Positions 33,584 through 41,309 of a stretch of 64,000 nt of DNA are shown here, in pieces. The translations under genes were made by a program, and so were the position numbers. Position 1 is the first letter of the stretch, and each line of letters opens with the position of its first letter. Source of the stretch: Streptomyces sp. NRRL S-646 (GTDB lineage Bacteria > Actinomycetota > Actinomycetes > Streptomycetales > Streptomycetaceae). Where the stretch lies: NCBI RefSeq assembly GCF_000720765.1, contig NZ_JODC01000015.1, forward strand, positions 62,001 to 126,000, read 5' to 3'. The notes beneath the pieces were generated by a model. It saw nothing but the letters and a program-made list of their open reading frames with translations. It searched no databases and was not told where the DNA came from.

Positions 33584-35233
33584 GTGACTTCACAGACGGA
33601 ACTGATTCCGGCGCCCCGCAGCGTCGCCGCCGCTGCCGGCGAAGTGCGGCTGACGGCGCACTCCCGGCTCTGCGCCGGTACGGCGACGGAGGGCGTCGGC
33701 CGCTGGCTGCGCACCGTCCTGTGGCAGGCCACCGGGGTGCCGTTGCGGGAGGGCCGGGAACTCGACGAGACCGACGGCGACGGCATCGCGCTCCGGCTCG
33801 ACCCGGAGCTCGGTCCCGAGGAGTACCGCCTCGTCAGCGACCGGAACGGCGTCCTCATCGAGGGCGGCAGCGCGGCCGGTGTCTTCTGGGGCGCCCAGAC
33901 GTTGCGGCAGCTCCTCGGCCCCGATGCCCACCGCAGGGCACCGCTCGACCGCGACCGCACCTGGGCCGTGCCGCACCTCACGATCGAGGACGCTCCCCGC
34001 TTCCGCTGGCGCGGACTCATGCTCGACGTCGCCCGGCACTTCATGCCGAAGGAAGGCGTCCTGCGCCACCTCGACCTGATGGCCGCCCACAAACTCAACG
34101 TCTTCCACTTCCACTTGACGGACGACCAGGGCTGGCGCGTCGAGATCAAGAGGTACCCGCGGCTGACCGAGGTCGGCTCATGGCGGGCGCGCACGAAATC
34201 CGGCCACCGGGCCTCACCCCTGTGGGATGAGAAGCCGCACGGTGGCTTCTACACCCAGGACGACATCCGCGAGATCGTCGCCTACGCCGCCGAGCGGCAT
34301 ATCACCGTCGTCCCCGAGATCGACGTACCCGGCCACTCGCAGGCCGCCATCGCCGCATATCCGGAACTCGGCAACACCGATGTCATCGCTGCATCCGTCA
34401 AGGGTGGCACCGCCCTCTCCGTCTGGGACAACTGGGGGATCTCTGCCAACGTACTCGCCCCCACTGACAACACCCTGCGTTTCTACGAGGGGGTGTTCGA
34501 GGAACTCCTCGGCCTGTTCCCCTCGGAGTTCGTCCACGTCGGCGGTGACGAATGCCTCAAGGACCAGTGGCGGCAGTCGCCGACCGCGCAGGCCCGCATC
34601 AAGGAGCTCGGGCTCGCGGACGAGGACGAGTTGCAGGCGTGGTTCATCGGCCACTTCGACAAATGGCTGACCGCGCGCGGGCGCAGGCTCATCGGCTGGG
34701 ACGAGATCCTGGAGGGCGGGCTCGCGCAGGGCGCGGCGGTGTCGTCCTGGCGCGGGTACGGGGGCGGCGTCGCCGCGGCCCGGGCCGGTCACGACGTGGT
34801 CATGTGCCCCGAGCAGTACGTGTACTTGGACCACCGCCAGGCGGCGGGCGAGGACGAGCCGGTGCCGATCGGCCATGTGCGGACCCTGGAGGACGTCTAC
34901 CGGTTCGAGCCCGTTCCACCGGAGTTGACCCCCGGCCAGGCCGCACACGTGCTCGGCACGCAGGCCAACGTGTGGACCGAGGTGATGGAGGACCCCGCAC
35001 GGGTGGACTACCAGACGTACCCGCGGCTTTCGGCCTTCTCGGAGGTGGCCTGGAGTGCGCTTCCCGCCCCGGCGGAACGGGACTTCGCCGACTTCGAGCG
35101 GCGGATGACCGCCCACTACCGGCGACTTGACGCCCTGGGAGTGGGCTACCGGCCGCCGACCGGGCCACTGCCGTGGCAGAAGCGTCCCGGCGTGCTCGGG
35201 CGGCCGCTGGACGGGGCGCCCCCGAACAGGTAA
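33584..35233 (+). CDS. Beta-N-acetylhexosaminidase, GH20
   Basis: Encodes 549 residues from a GTG with AAAGGA upstream. A GH20b N-terminal domain (about 1-130) precedes the catalytic barrel. The signature HVGGDECLKDQW gives the catalytic pair Asp322-Glu323, and DVARHFMPKEGV plus HFHLTDDQGWRVEIKRYP are the other family motifs. There is no signal peptide, so it probably acts in the cytoplasm on imported chitobiose or related disaccharides. The 3' end is tandemly duplicated: CCCGAACAGGTAAG, containing the stop, is repeated 20 bases downstream. Confidence 0.94.
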   Translation: MTSQTELIPAPRSVAAAAGEVRLTAHSRLCAGTATEGVGRWLRTVLWQATGVPLREGRELDETDGDGIALRLDPELGPEEYRLVSDRNGVLIEGGSAAGVFWGAQTLRQLLGPDAHRRAPLDRDRTWAVPHLTIEDAPRFRWRGLMLDVARHFMPKEGVLRHLDLMAAHKLNVFHFHLTDDQGWRVEIKRYPRLTEVGSWRARTKSGHRASPLWDEKPHGGFYTQDDIREIVAYAAERHITVVPEIDVPGHSQAAIAAYPELGNTDVIAASVKGGTALSVWDNWGISANVLAPTDNTLRFYEGVFEELLGLFPSEFVHVGGDECLKDQWRQSPTAQARIKELGLADEDELQAWFIGHFDKWLTARGRRLIGWDEILEGGLAQGAAVSSWRGYGGGVAAARAGHDVVMCPEQYVYLDHRQAAGEDEPVPIGHVRTLEDVYRFEPVPPELTPGQAAHVLGTQANVWTEVMEDPARVDYQTYPRLSAFSEVAWSALPAPAERDFADFERRMTAHYRRLDALGVGYRPPTGPLPWQKRPGVLGRPLDGAPPNR

Positions 35234-35269
35234 GTGAGCTCCCGAACAGGTAAGGCAAAAACGTCGTAA

Positions 35270-35309
35270 GCATCACCGAAGAGTGGCAATTCGCGCGCAC
35301 CGGTGATGC
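35270..35309 (+). terminator. Weak hairpin after the hexosaminidase gene
   Basis: GCATCACCG (35270-35278) pairs with CGGTGATGC (35301-35309). The stem is 9 bp with a long loop and no T-tract, so it may instead be a binding site for control of the molybdenum-hydroxylase operon that starts at 35478. Confidence 0.4.
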
Positions 35310-35477
35310 CGTACGAAAACGGACCATCTCCCTGGTGAAGTGGGCGAATGCCTCCTAGCGGACCCCCGTCTTCGGGCCTTGCGAAGATGTGCCAGAGTTG
35401 CCACGTCCGCCCTGTCAGCACGTACCGTACGGCAACACAGGTGGGACCAGGTGGGGCAGCGGGAAGGGGCAGCCGGT

Positions 35478-36371
35478 TTGACCACGCACGCACCGCAGGC
35501 GGCGCAGGCCGTCACGCTGCCCACGACGCTGGACGAGGCCGTGGCGGCACTCACCGCCGTGCCCGCCGCCGTCCCGGTGGCCGGCGGCACCGACCTCATG
35601 GCCGCCGTCAACTCCGGGCAGCTCAGGCCCGCCGCACTGGTCGGTCTCGGCAGGATCAGCGAGATCCGCGGCTGGCAGTACCAGGACGGACACGCTCTGC
35701 TCGGCGCCGGGCTCACGCACGCGCGCATGGGGCGCCCTGACTTCGCGGCCCTGATCCCGGCGCTCGCCGCCGCCGCGCGCGCGGCGGGCCCGCCGCAGAT
35801 CCGCAACGCGGGCACCCTGGGCGGCAACATCGCCTCGGCGTCCCCCACCGGGGACGCGCTGCCGGTGCTGGCCGCCCTGGAGGCGACACTGATCATCGCG
35901 GGCCCGGGCGGAGCCCGCCGGGAGATCCCGGTGTCGCACCTGCTGGCCGCGGTCGACATGCTGCGCGCCGGCGAACTCATCGGGTACGTGCGCGTGCCGC
36001 TGCTGCACGCGCCGCAGGTCTTCCTGAAGGCGACCGGCCGGACCGGTCCCGGACGCGCGGTCGCGTCCGTCGCGCTCGTCCTCGACCCCGCCCGTCGCGG
36101 AGTCCGGTGCGCCGTCGGTGCCATAGCGCCGATGCCGCTCAGGCCTCTGGACGCCGAGCAGTGGGTCGCCCGGCTCATCGACTGGGACAACGGCCGGACC
36201 ATCGTCCCGGAGGCGCTGACCGCCTTCGGGGAGTACGTCGCGGCGGCCTGCATCCCCGACCCCGTTCCCGAACCGGACGGCACCGTCCAACAGCTTCCGC
36301 CCGCCGTACTGCACCTGCGGCGCACCGTCGCCGCGCTGGCCCGACGAGCACTGGGGAGGGCGCTGTCGTGA
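35478..36371 (+). CDS. Molybdenum hydroxylase (xanthine dehydrogenase family) FAD subunit
   Basis: Encodes 297 residues, probably from TTG (reading MTTHAPQAAQ), with GGAAGGGG about 8 bases upstream. The vanillyl-alcohol-oxidase type FAD fold shows PVAGGTDLMAAVNSG (about 34-48) and the pyrophosphate/isoalloxazine loop IRNAGTLGGNIASASPTGDA (about 108-127). The C-terminal CODH-flavoprotein domain follows. This subunit would pass electrons from the Fe-S subunit to NAD or another acceptor. It is the first of four genes linked by GTGA overlaps. The usual FAD-subunit motifs are intact, unlike those in the molybdenum subunit. Confidence 0.9.
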   Translation: MTTHAPQAAQAVTLPTTLDEAVAALTAVPAAVPVAGGTDLMAAVNSGQLRPAALVGLGRISEIRGWQYQDGHALLGAGLTHARMGRPDFAALIPALAAAARAAGPPQIRNAGTLGGNIASASPTGDALPVLAALEATLIIAGPGGARREIPVSHLLAAVDMLRAGELIGYVRVPLLHAPQVFLKATGRTGPGRAVASVALVLDPARRGVRCAVGAIAPMPLRPLDAEQWVARLIDWDNGRTIVPEALTAFGEYVAAACIPDPVPEPDGTVQQLPPAVLHLRRTVAALARRALGRALS

Positions 36372-38149
36372 CCGACGACCAGCACGGAGAGGGCACCCCC
36401 CACGGCGGCGGCCGCTGGGACCCGCTGCCCCAGGGTGACTACGACGACGGCGCCACCGCCTTCGTGAAACTCCCCGAAGGGGGCATCGACGCCCTCCTGG
36501 CCTCCGCCGACAGTCCCCTTGCGGCGCCCGGCCACGGCTATGTGCCGCCGCCGATAACGGCCGACCCCGGCTCGGCCGCGGGGACCGACCCGGCGGCGAC
36601 CGGGAACTGGGCCGTGCCCGCCGACGGCGCCCAGTGGCCCGACCCCAACGCCGTGCCGCAGGACCCCACGGGCGACCGGTTCACGTACAACCCCGCGGCC
36701 ACCCAGCAGTGGAACTTCGGGGAGACGGCGACCCAGGAGTCCGCCCCCGCGCCGGGTCACGACGTGACCGGACAGTGGTCGATCCCGGTGGCCGGGGGTG
36801 ACCTTCCGGACGAATCGGGCGAGTTCACCACGTCGTCCCTGGTGCAGCAGTGGGGCGGCACGCCGCCGGCCACGCTCCCGGGCGGCGCCCCCGCCCCCTG
36901 GGCGGCGGAGGCCGCGGGACAGCCCTGGGGGCAGCCGCAGACCGAGGAGCCGACGGCGCCCGAGGACGGCTCCGGGCACGCGCGCGAACACGGCGCCGAG
37001 ACTCCGGCCGGTGCGGGGCACGCGTACGAGCAGCCTCCGGCCCACACCGACGGCCGCTCTGCCGAGCACGCCGACGCCGCCCATGCGCCCGTGGAGCAGG
37101 ACCCCGCTGCACACGAGCCCGAGGCCGCGCGGGCGCACACCGCCGGGCAGCCCCGCCCTCAGACCGACGAGTACGGGGCTCCGACCGACGACGCCTACGC
37201 GCAGACGCCGACCGAATCCGCCACAGCCGCCTCACAGCCCGCGCACGAGCCCGATGAGGCCGCCGGGGCGGCCGAGAGTGCCGAGGAGGCCGCAGGGGCG
37301 CCTGAGGGGGCCGTGGAGCCGCTCGCGGACGCCGCGGCGGATGCCGGGCCGGACGGCACCGCACCGTCCGCGCGGACGCCGGCTGGACCCGCCGCCTCCA
37401 ACACGCCCGACTCCCCGGACACTTCAGACACTCCGGTCGACCCGGACGCGCCCGGCGGTTCCGACACCGAAGCCGCCGACGAGGCCCCGCCGCCCTCCGG
37501 CGAGGAGCACCCCCTCGCCTCCTACGTCCTGCGCGTCAACGGCGTGGAACGCCCCGTCTCGGACGCCTGGATCGGAGAGTCGCTGCTCTACGTGCTGCGC
37601 GAGCGGCTCGGTCTCGCGGGCGCCAAGGACGGCTGCTCCCAGGGCGAGTGCGGGGCCTGCAATGTCCAGGTCGACGGGCGCCTCGTGGCCTCCTGCCTGG
37701 TGCCCGCCGTGACCGCCGCCGGCAGCGAGGTCCGTACGGTCGAGGGCCTCGCCGTCGACGGGCAGCCCTCGGACGTGCAGCGCGCGCTCGCCCGGTGCGG
37801 CGCCGTGCAGTGCGGTTTCTGCGTGCCCGGCATGGCGATGACCGTGCACGACCTGCTGGAGGGCAACCCGGCGCCCACCGAGCTGGAGACCCGCCAGGCC
37901 CTGTGCGGCAACCTGTGCCGCTGCTCCGGCTACCGGGGCGTCGTGGAGGCCGTCCAGGAGGTCGTCGCCGAACGCGAGGCGCACTCCGAAGGTGACGCTT
38001 CCGAACAGAACGGCGACGAGGCACGTATCCCTCACCAGGCGGGCCCCGGAGCCGGAGGTGTCAACGCGTCGGCGTTCGAGTCACCCGGGTTCCCCGCACC
38101 GCAGGGACCGCATGACCAGGCGTACGGACAGGACGGAGGCCAGGCGTGA
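36368..38149 (+). CDS. Molybdenum hydroxylase [2Fe-2S] subunit with very long low-complexity N terminus
   Basis: Encodes 593 residues from a GTG overlapping the previous stop. Ordinary Fe-S subunits of this family are about 160-200 residues. Here residues 1 to about 380 are Ala/Pro/Glu/Gly/Thr-rich and apparently disordered, with short WNFG- and QWG-like motifs, and the ferredoxin region starts only at YVLRVNGVERPV. The plant-type cluster is ligated by Cys423, Cys428, Cys431 and Cys443 (GCSQGECGACNVQ), and the second cluster by cysteines in CGAVQCGFC and CGNLCRC. The coupling and intact codon bias show that the leader is really translated. A short basic/Gly tail follows residue 540. Confidence 0.88.
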   Translation: MTDDQHGEGTPHGGGRWDPLPQGDYDDGATAFVKLPEGGIDALLASADSPLAAPGHGYVPPPITADPGSAAGTDPAATGNWAVPADGAQWPDPNAVPQDPTGDRFTYNPAATQQWNFGETATQESAPAPGHDVTGQWSIPVAGGDLPDESGEFTTSSLVQQWGGTPPATLPGGAPAPWAAEAAGQPWGQPQTEEPTAPEDGSGHAREHGAETPAGAGHAYEQPPAHTDGRSAEHADAAHAPVEQDPAAHEPEAARAHTAGQPRPQTDEYGAPTDDAYAQTPTESATAASQPAHEPDEAAGAAESAEEAAGAPEGAVEPLADAAADAGPDGTAPSARTPAGPAASNTPDSPDTSDTPVDPDAPGGSDTEAADEAPPPSGEEHPLASYVLRVNGVERPVSDAWIGESLLYVLRERLGLAGAKDGCSQGECGACNVQVDGRLVASCLVPAVTAAGSEVRTVEGLAVDGQPSDVQRALARCGAVQCGFCVPGMAMTVHDLLEGNPAPTELETRQALCGNLCRCSGYRGVVEAVQEVVAEREAHSEGDASEQNGDEARIPHQAGPGAGGVNASAFESPGFPAPQGPHDQAYGQDGGQA

Positions 38150-40455
38150 GCAACGAAGCCGCCACCGCGACCACCGCCGCGGAGGCAGCACCCGCCCCCG
38201 AGCAGCTGCCGCACGGCCTCGGCGCCTCCCTGCCGGCCGCCGACACCCGCGCCAAGACCGAGGGCACGTTCCCGTACGCGGCGGACCTGTGGGCCGAAGG
38301 CCTGCTGTGGGCCGCCGTACTGCGCTCCCCGCACCCGCACGCGCGCATTGTGTCCATCGACACGTCCCACGCGCGCGAGATGCCCGGAGTGCGGGCCGTC
38401 GTCACGCACGAGGACGTGCCGGGCACCGCCCGCCACGGCCGCCGCAACGCCGACCGGCCCGTGTTCGCCTCCGAGGTCGTGCGCCACCACGGCGAGCCCA
38501 TCGCCGCCGTCGCCGCGGACCACCCGGACACCGCGCGCATGGCCGCCGCGGCCGTCATTGTCGAGTACGAGGTACTCGACCCGGTGACCGACCCCGAGCA
38601 TGCCTTCGAGGCCGAGCCGCTGCACCCCGACGGCAACCTGATCCGGCACATCCCGCTGCGCCACGGCGACCCGGACGCGGCCGGCGAGATCGTCGTCGAG
38701 GGCCAGTACCGCATCGGCCGCCAGGACCCGGCCCCCATCGGCGCCGAGGCCGGCCTGGCGGTGCCCCGTCCCGACGGCGGCGTCGAGCTGTACCTCGCCT
38801 CCACCGACCCGCACGCGGACCGCGACACCGCTGCCGCCTGCTACGGCCTCGAACCCGAACGCGTCAAGATCGTCGTCACCGGGGTCCCCGGCGCGACGGC
38901 CGACCGCGAGGACCAGGGCTTCCAACTCCCGCTGGGCCTGCTGGCGTTGAAGACCGGCTGCCCGGTGAAGCTCACCGCGACGCGCGAAGAGTCCTTCCTG
39001 GGGCACACCCACCGTCACCCCACCCTGCTGCGCTACCGCCACCACGCCGACGCCGAGGGCAGGCTGGTGAAGGTCGAGGCGCAGATCCTCCTCGACGCGG
39101 GCGCGTACGCCGATACGTCCTCCGAGGCCCTCGCGGCCGCCGTCGGCTTCGCCTGCGGCCCCTATGTCGTCCCGAACGCCTTCATCGAGGGCTGGGCCGT
39201 ACGCACCAACAACCCGCCCTCCGGCCATGTGCGCGGCGAGGGCGCGATGCAGGTGTGCGCCGCCTACGAGGCCCAGATGGACAAGCTGGCGAAGAAGCTG
39301 GGCATGGACCCGGCGGAACTGCGCCTGCGCAACGCGCTGGCCACCGGGGACGTACTCCCGACGGGCCAGACGGTGACCTGCCCGGCCCCGGTGGCGGAGT
39401 TGTTGCAGGCCGTCCGTGACTTCCCGCTCCCCGCGCTGCCCAAGGACACCCCCGAGGACGAGTGGCTGCTGCCAGGCGGCCCCGAGGGTGCGGGCGAACC
39501 GGGCGCGGTGCGGCGGGGCGTGGGCTACGGCCTGGGCATGGTGCACATGCTCGGAGCGGAGGGCGCCGACGAGGTCTCCACCGCGACCGTCAAGGTCCAC
39601 GACGGCGTCGCGACCGTGCTCTGCGCGGCCGTCGAGACCGGTCAGGGATTCACCACACTGGCCCGCCAGATCGTCCAGGAGACCCTCGGCATCGACGAGG
39701 TGCACGTGGCGCCCGTCGACACCGACCAGCCGCCGGCCGGCGCGGGCTGCCGCGGCCGCCACACGTGGGTGTCGGGCGGCGCAGTGGAGCGGGCGGCCAA
39801 GATGGTCCGCACGCAGCTTCTGCAGCCCCTGGCCCACAAGTTCGGCATGTCGACCGAGCTGCTCCAGATCACCGACGGCAAGATCACCTCGTACGACGGT
39901 GTCCTGTCGACCACCGTCACCGAGGCGATGGACGGCAAGGAACTGTGGGCCACGGCCCAGTGCAGACCGCACCCCACGGAGCCGCTGAACGAGGCCGGCC
40001 AGGGCGACGCCTTCGTCGGCATGGCGTTCTGCGCGATCCGCGCGGTCGTCGACGTCGACATCGAGCTCGGTTCGGTACGGGTCGTGGAGCTGGCCCTCGC
40101 CCAGGACGTCGGCCGGGTCCTCAACCCGGCCCAGCTGGCCGCCCGTATCGAGGCGGGCGTCACCCAGGGTGTGGGCATCGCGCTGACGGAGAACCTGCGC
40201 ACCGCGCGCGGGCTGATCCGCCACCCCGACCTGACGGGTTATGCCCTGCCGACCGCCCTGGACGCGCCCGACATCCGGATCGTCAAGCTCGTCGAGGAAC
40301 GCGACGTGGTCGCCCCCTTCGGCGCGAAGGCGGTCAGCGCGGTGCCGGTGGTGACGTCCCCGGCGGCCATCGCCTCCGCCGTACGGGCCGCCACGGGCCG
40401 CCCGGTGAACCGGCTGCCGATAAGACCACAGGCCGCCGTGGTGACCGACCGGTGA
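38146..40455 (+). CDS. Molybdopterin-binding subunit of a xanthine dehydrogenase-family enzyme, atypical active site
   Basis: Encodes 769 residues from a GTG overlapping the Fe-S stop. The overall xanthine dehydrogenase fold is clear (PYAADLWAEGLLWAAVLRSP, AVETGQGFTTLARQIV, HVRGEGAMQ, ELRLRNALATGD). Two canonical elements are changed. The GGGFGGK pterin loop before EDQ reads GVPGATADR (246-254). The GVGE motif with the general-base glutamate reads GAKAVSAVP (726-734), leaving Ala732 where Glu is expected. The following SPAAIASAVRAATG aligns without gaps to normal members, so this is substitution rather than truncation. Either the chemistry differs or hydroxylation activity is lost. No pseudogene signs are present. 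Confidence 0.85.
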   Translation: MSNEAATATTAAEAAPAPEQLPHGLGASLPAADTRAKTEGTFPYAADLWAEGLLWAAVLRSPHPHARIVSIDTSHAREMPGVRAVVTHEDVPGTARHGRRNADRPVFASEVVRHHGEPIAAVAADHPDTARMAAAAVIVEYEVLDPVTDPEHAFEAEPLHPDGNLIRHIPLRHGDPDAAGEIVVEGQYRIGRQDPAPIGAEAGLAVPRPDGGVELYLASTDPHADRDTAAACYGLEPERVKIVVTGVPGATADREDQGFQLPLGLLALKTGCPVKLTATREESFLGHTHRHPTLLRYRHHADAEGRLVKVEAQILLDAGAYADTSSEALAAAVGFACGPYVVPNAFIEGWAVRTNNPPSGHVRGEGAMQVCAAYEAQMDKLAKKLGMDPAELRLRNALATGDVLPTGQTVTCPAPVAELLQAVRDFPLPALPKDTPEDEWLLPGGPEGAGEPGAVRRGVGYGLGMVHMLGAEGADEVSTATVKVHDGVATVLCAAVETGQGFTTLARQIVQETLGIDEVHVAPVDTDQPPAGAGCRGRHTWVSGGAVERAAKMVRTQLLQPLAHKFGMSTELLQITDGKITSYDGVLSTTVTEAMDGKELWATAQCRPHPTEPLNEAGQGDAFVGMAFCAIRAVVDVDIELGSVRVVELALAQDVGRVLNPAQLAARIEAGVTQGVGIALTENLRTARGLIRHPDLTGYALPTALDAPDIRIVKLVEERDVVAPFGAKAVSAVPVVTSPAAIASAVRAATGRPVNRLPIRPQAAVVTDR

Positions 40456-40589
40456 CCACTCAGGAGACCGGACCCGAGGACGAGCAGCGGTACGAACCGG
40501 CGCCCGGCATCGGCAAGTTGCTGGTGTGGGTGCTGGTGTTCATGGTGGCGGCGCTGGCGGTCGTGCTGGGTGGCGTGTACTTCACGTAG
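40452..40589 (+). CDS. 45-residue single-span membrane protein coupled to the molybdenum hydroxylase
   Basis: The GTG overlaps the TGA of the molybdopterin subunit (GTGA), repeating the pattern of the two upstream junctions. The peptide has an acidic N terminus (TTQETGPEDEQRYEPAP) and one hydrophobic helix (about 21-43, GKLLVWVLVFMVAALAVVLG) and ends VYFT. The positive-inside rule is poorly satisfied, so topology is uncertain. The conserved coupling suggests it belongs to the enzyme, perhaps as a membrane anchor. I know of no named family. Confidence 0.75.
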   Translation: MTTQETGPEDEQRYEPAPGIGKLLVWVLVFMVAALAVVLGGVYFT

Positions 40590-40609
40590 ACCGTGAGGCG
40601 TGACGTGTG

Positions 40610-41137
40610 ATGCGCGGCGTGGTGCTGATCACCGGCGTGATGGCGGCCGGGAAGTCCACGGTCGCGCAGGCGCTGGCCGAGCGGCTGCCGCGTGCGGCAC
40701 ACGTGCGTGGGGACGTCTTCCGGCGAATGATCGTGTCCGGGCGAGAGGACTACGTCCCCGGGGCCGGCGGCGAGAGCGAGGCGCAGCTCCGGCTGCGGTA
40801 CCGGCTGTCGGCGGCGACCGCGGACGGGTACGCGGAGGCCGGGTTCACAGCGGTGGTCCAGGACGTGGTGCTGGGGCAGGACCTCAGCTCGTACGTCGGC
40901 CTGGTGCGCACTCGCCCCCTCTTCGTCGTCGTACTGGCTCCGAGCCCCGAGGCCATGGCCGGGCGGGAGGCGGGGCGGGCGAAGACGGGTTATGGCGCGT
41001 GGTCGGTCGAGGACCTGGACGGGGCGCTGCGCGCGGACACCCCCCGGCTCGGGCTGTGGCTGGACAGCTCGGAGCTGACCGTGGAGGAGACGGTGGACGC
41101 GATCCTCGCGGGGCGGGAACGGGCGAGGGTGCGCTGA
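40610..41137 (+). CDS. P-loop kinase/AAA-like small nucleoside or phosphotransfer ATPase
   Basis: Encodes 175 residues. Walker A is GVMAAGKSTVAQAL (about 9-22), followed by HVRGDVFRRMIVSGRE, the layout of shikimate/gluconate/chloramphenicol-phosphotransferase-like kinases. VVQDVVLGQDL is the likely Walker B/substrate region. It follows the small membrane gene by 20 bases and could belong to that operon. The substrate is not evident. The ATG at 40610 is preferred to the GTG three bases earlier. Confidence 0.82.
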   Translation: MRGVVLITGVMAAGKSTVAQALAERLPRAAHVRGDVFRRMIVSGREDYVPGAGGESEAQLRLRYRLSAATADGYAEAGFTAVVQDVVLGQDLSSYVGLVRTRPLFVVVLAPSPEAMAGREAGRAKTGYGAWSVEDLDGALRADTPRLGLWLDSSELTVEETVDAILAGRERARVR

Positions 41138-41264
41138 GCGTCCTGTGGTCCGGGGCGTTGTCAGTGGCGGGGCGTACTGTTCTGAGCAGTGGGGAACGGC
41201 TGCCGGAGTCGTACGGCGCAACGGCACATGCCCGGCCGCGCCCTGCACGGGGACTGTGAGCAGA

Positions 41265-41298
41265 CACATGCGCCGAGGCACATGTGACGAAGCACATG
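41265..41298. repeat. Three CACATG elements with exact 14-bp period (plus one upstream)
   Basis: CACATG occurs at 41265, 41279 and 41293, each 14 bases apart, with conserved flanks (GACACATGCG, GGCACATGTG, AGCACATGCG). A fourth copy is at 41225. They end 12 bases before the start of the SUKH-4 gene, so they overlap its leader or promoter. The role is unknown. Confidence 0.6.
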
Positions 41299-41309
41299 CG
41301 GGGGATGCA

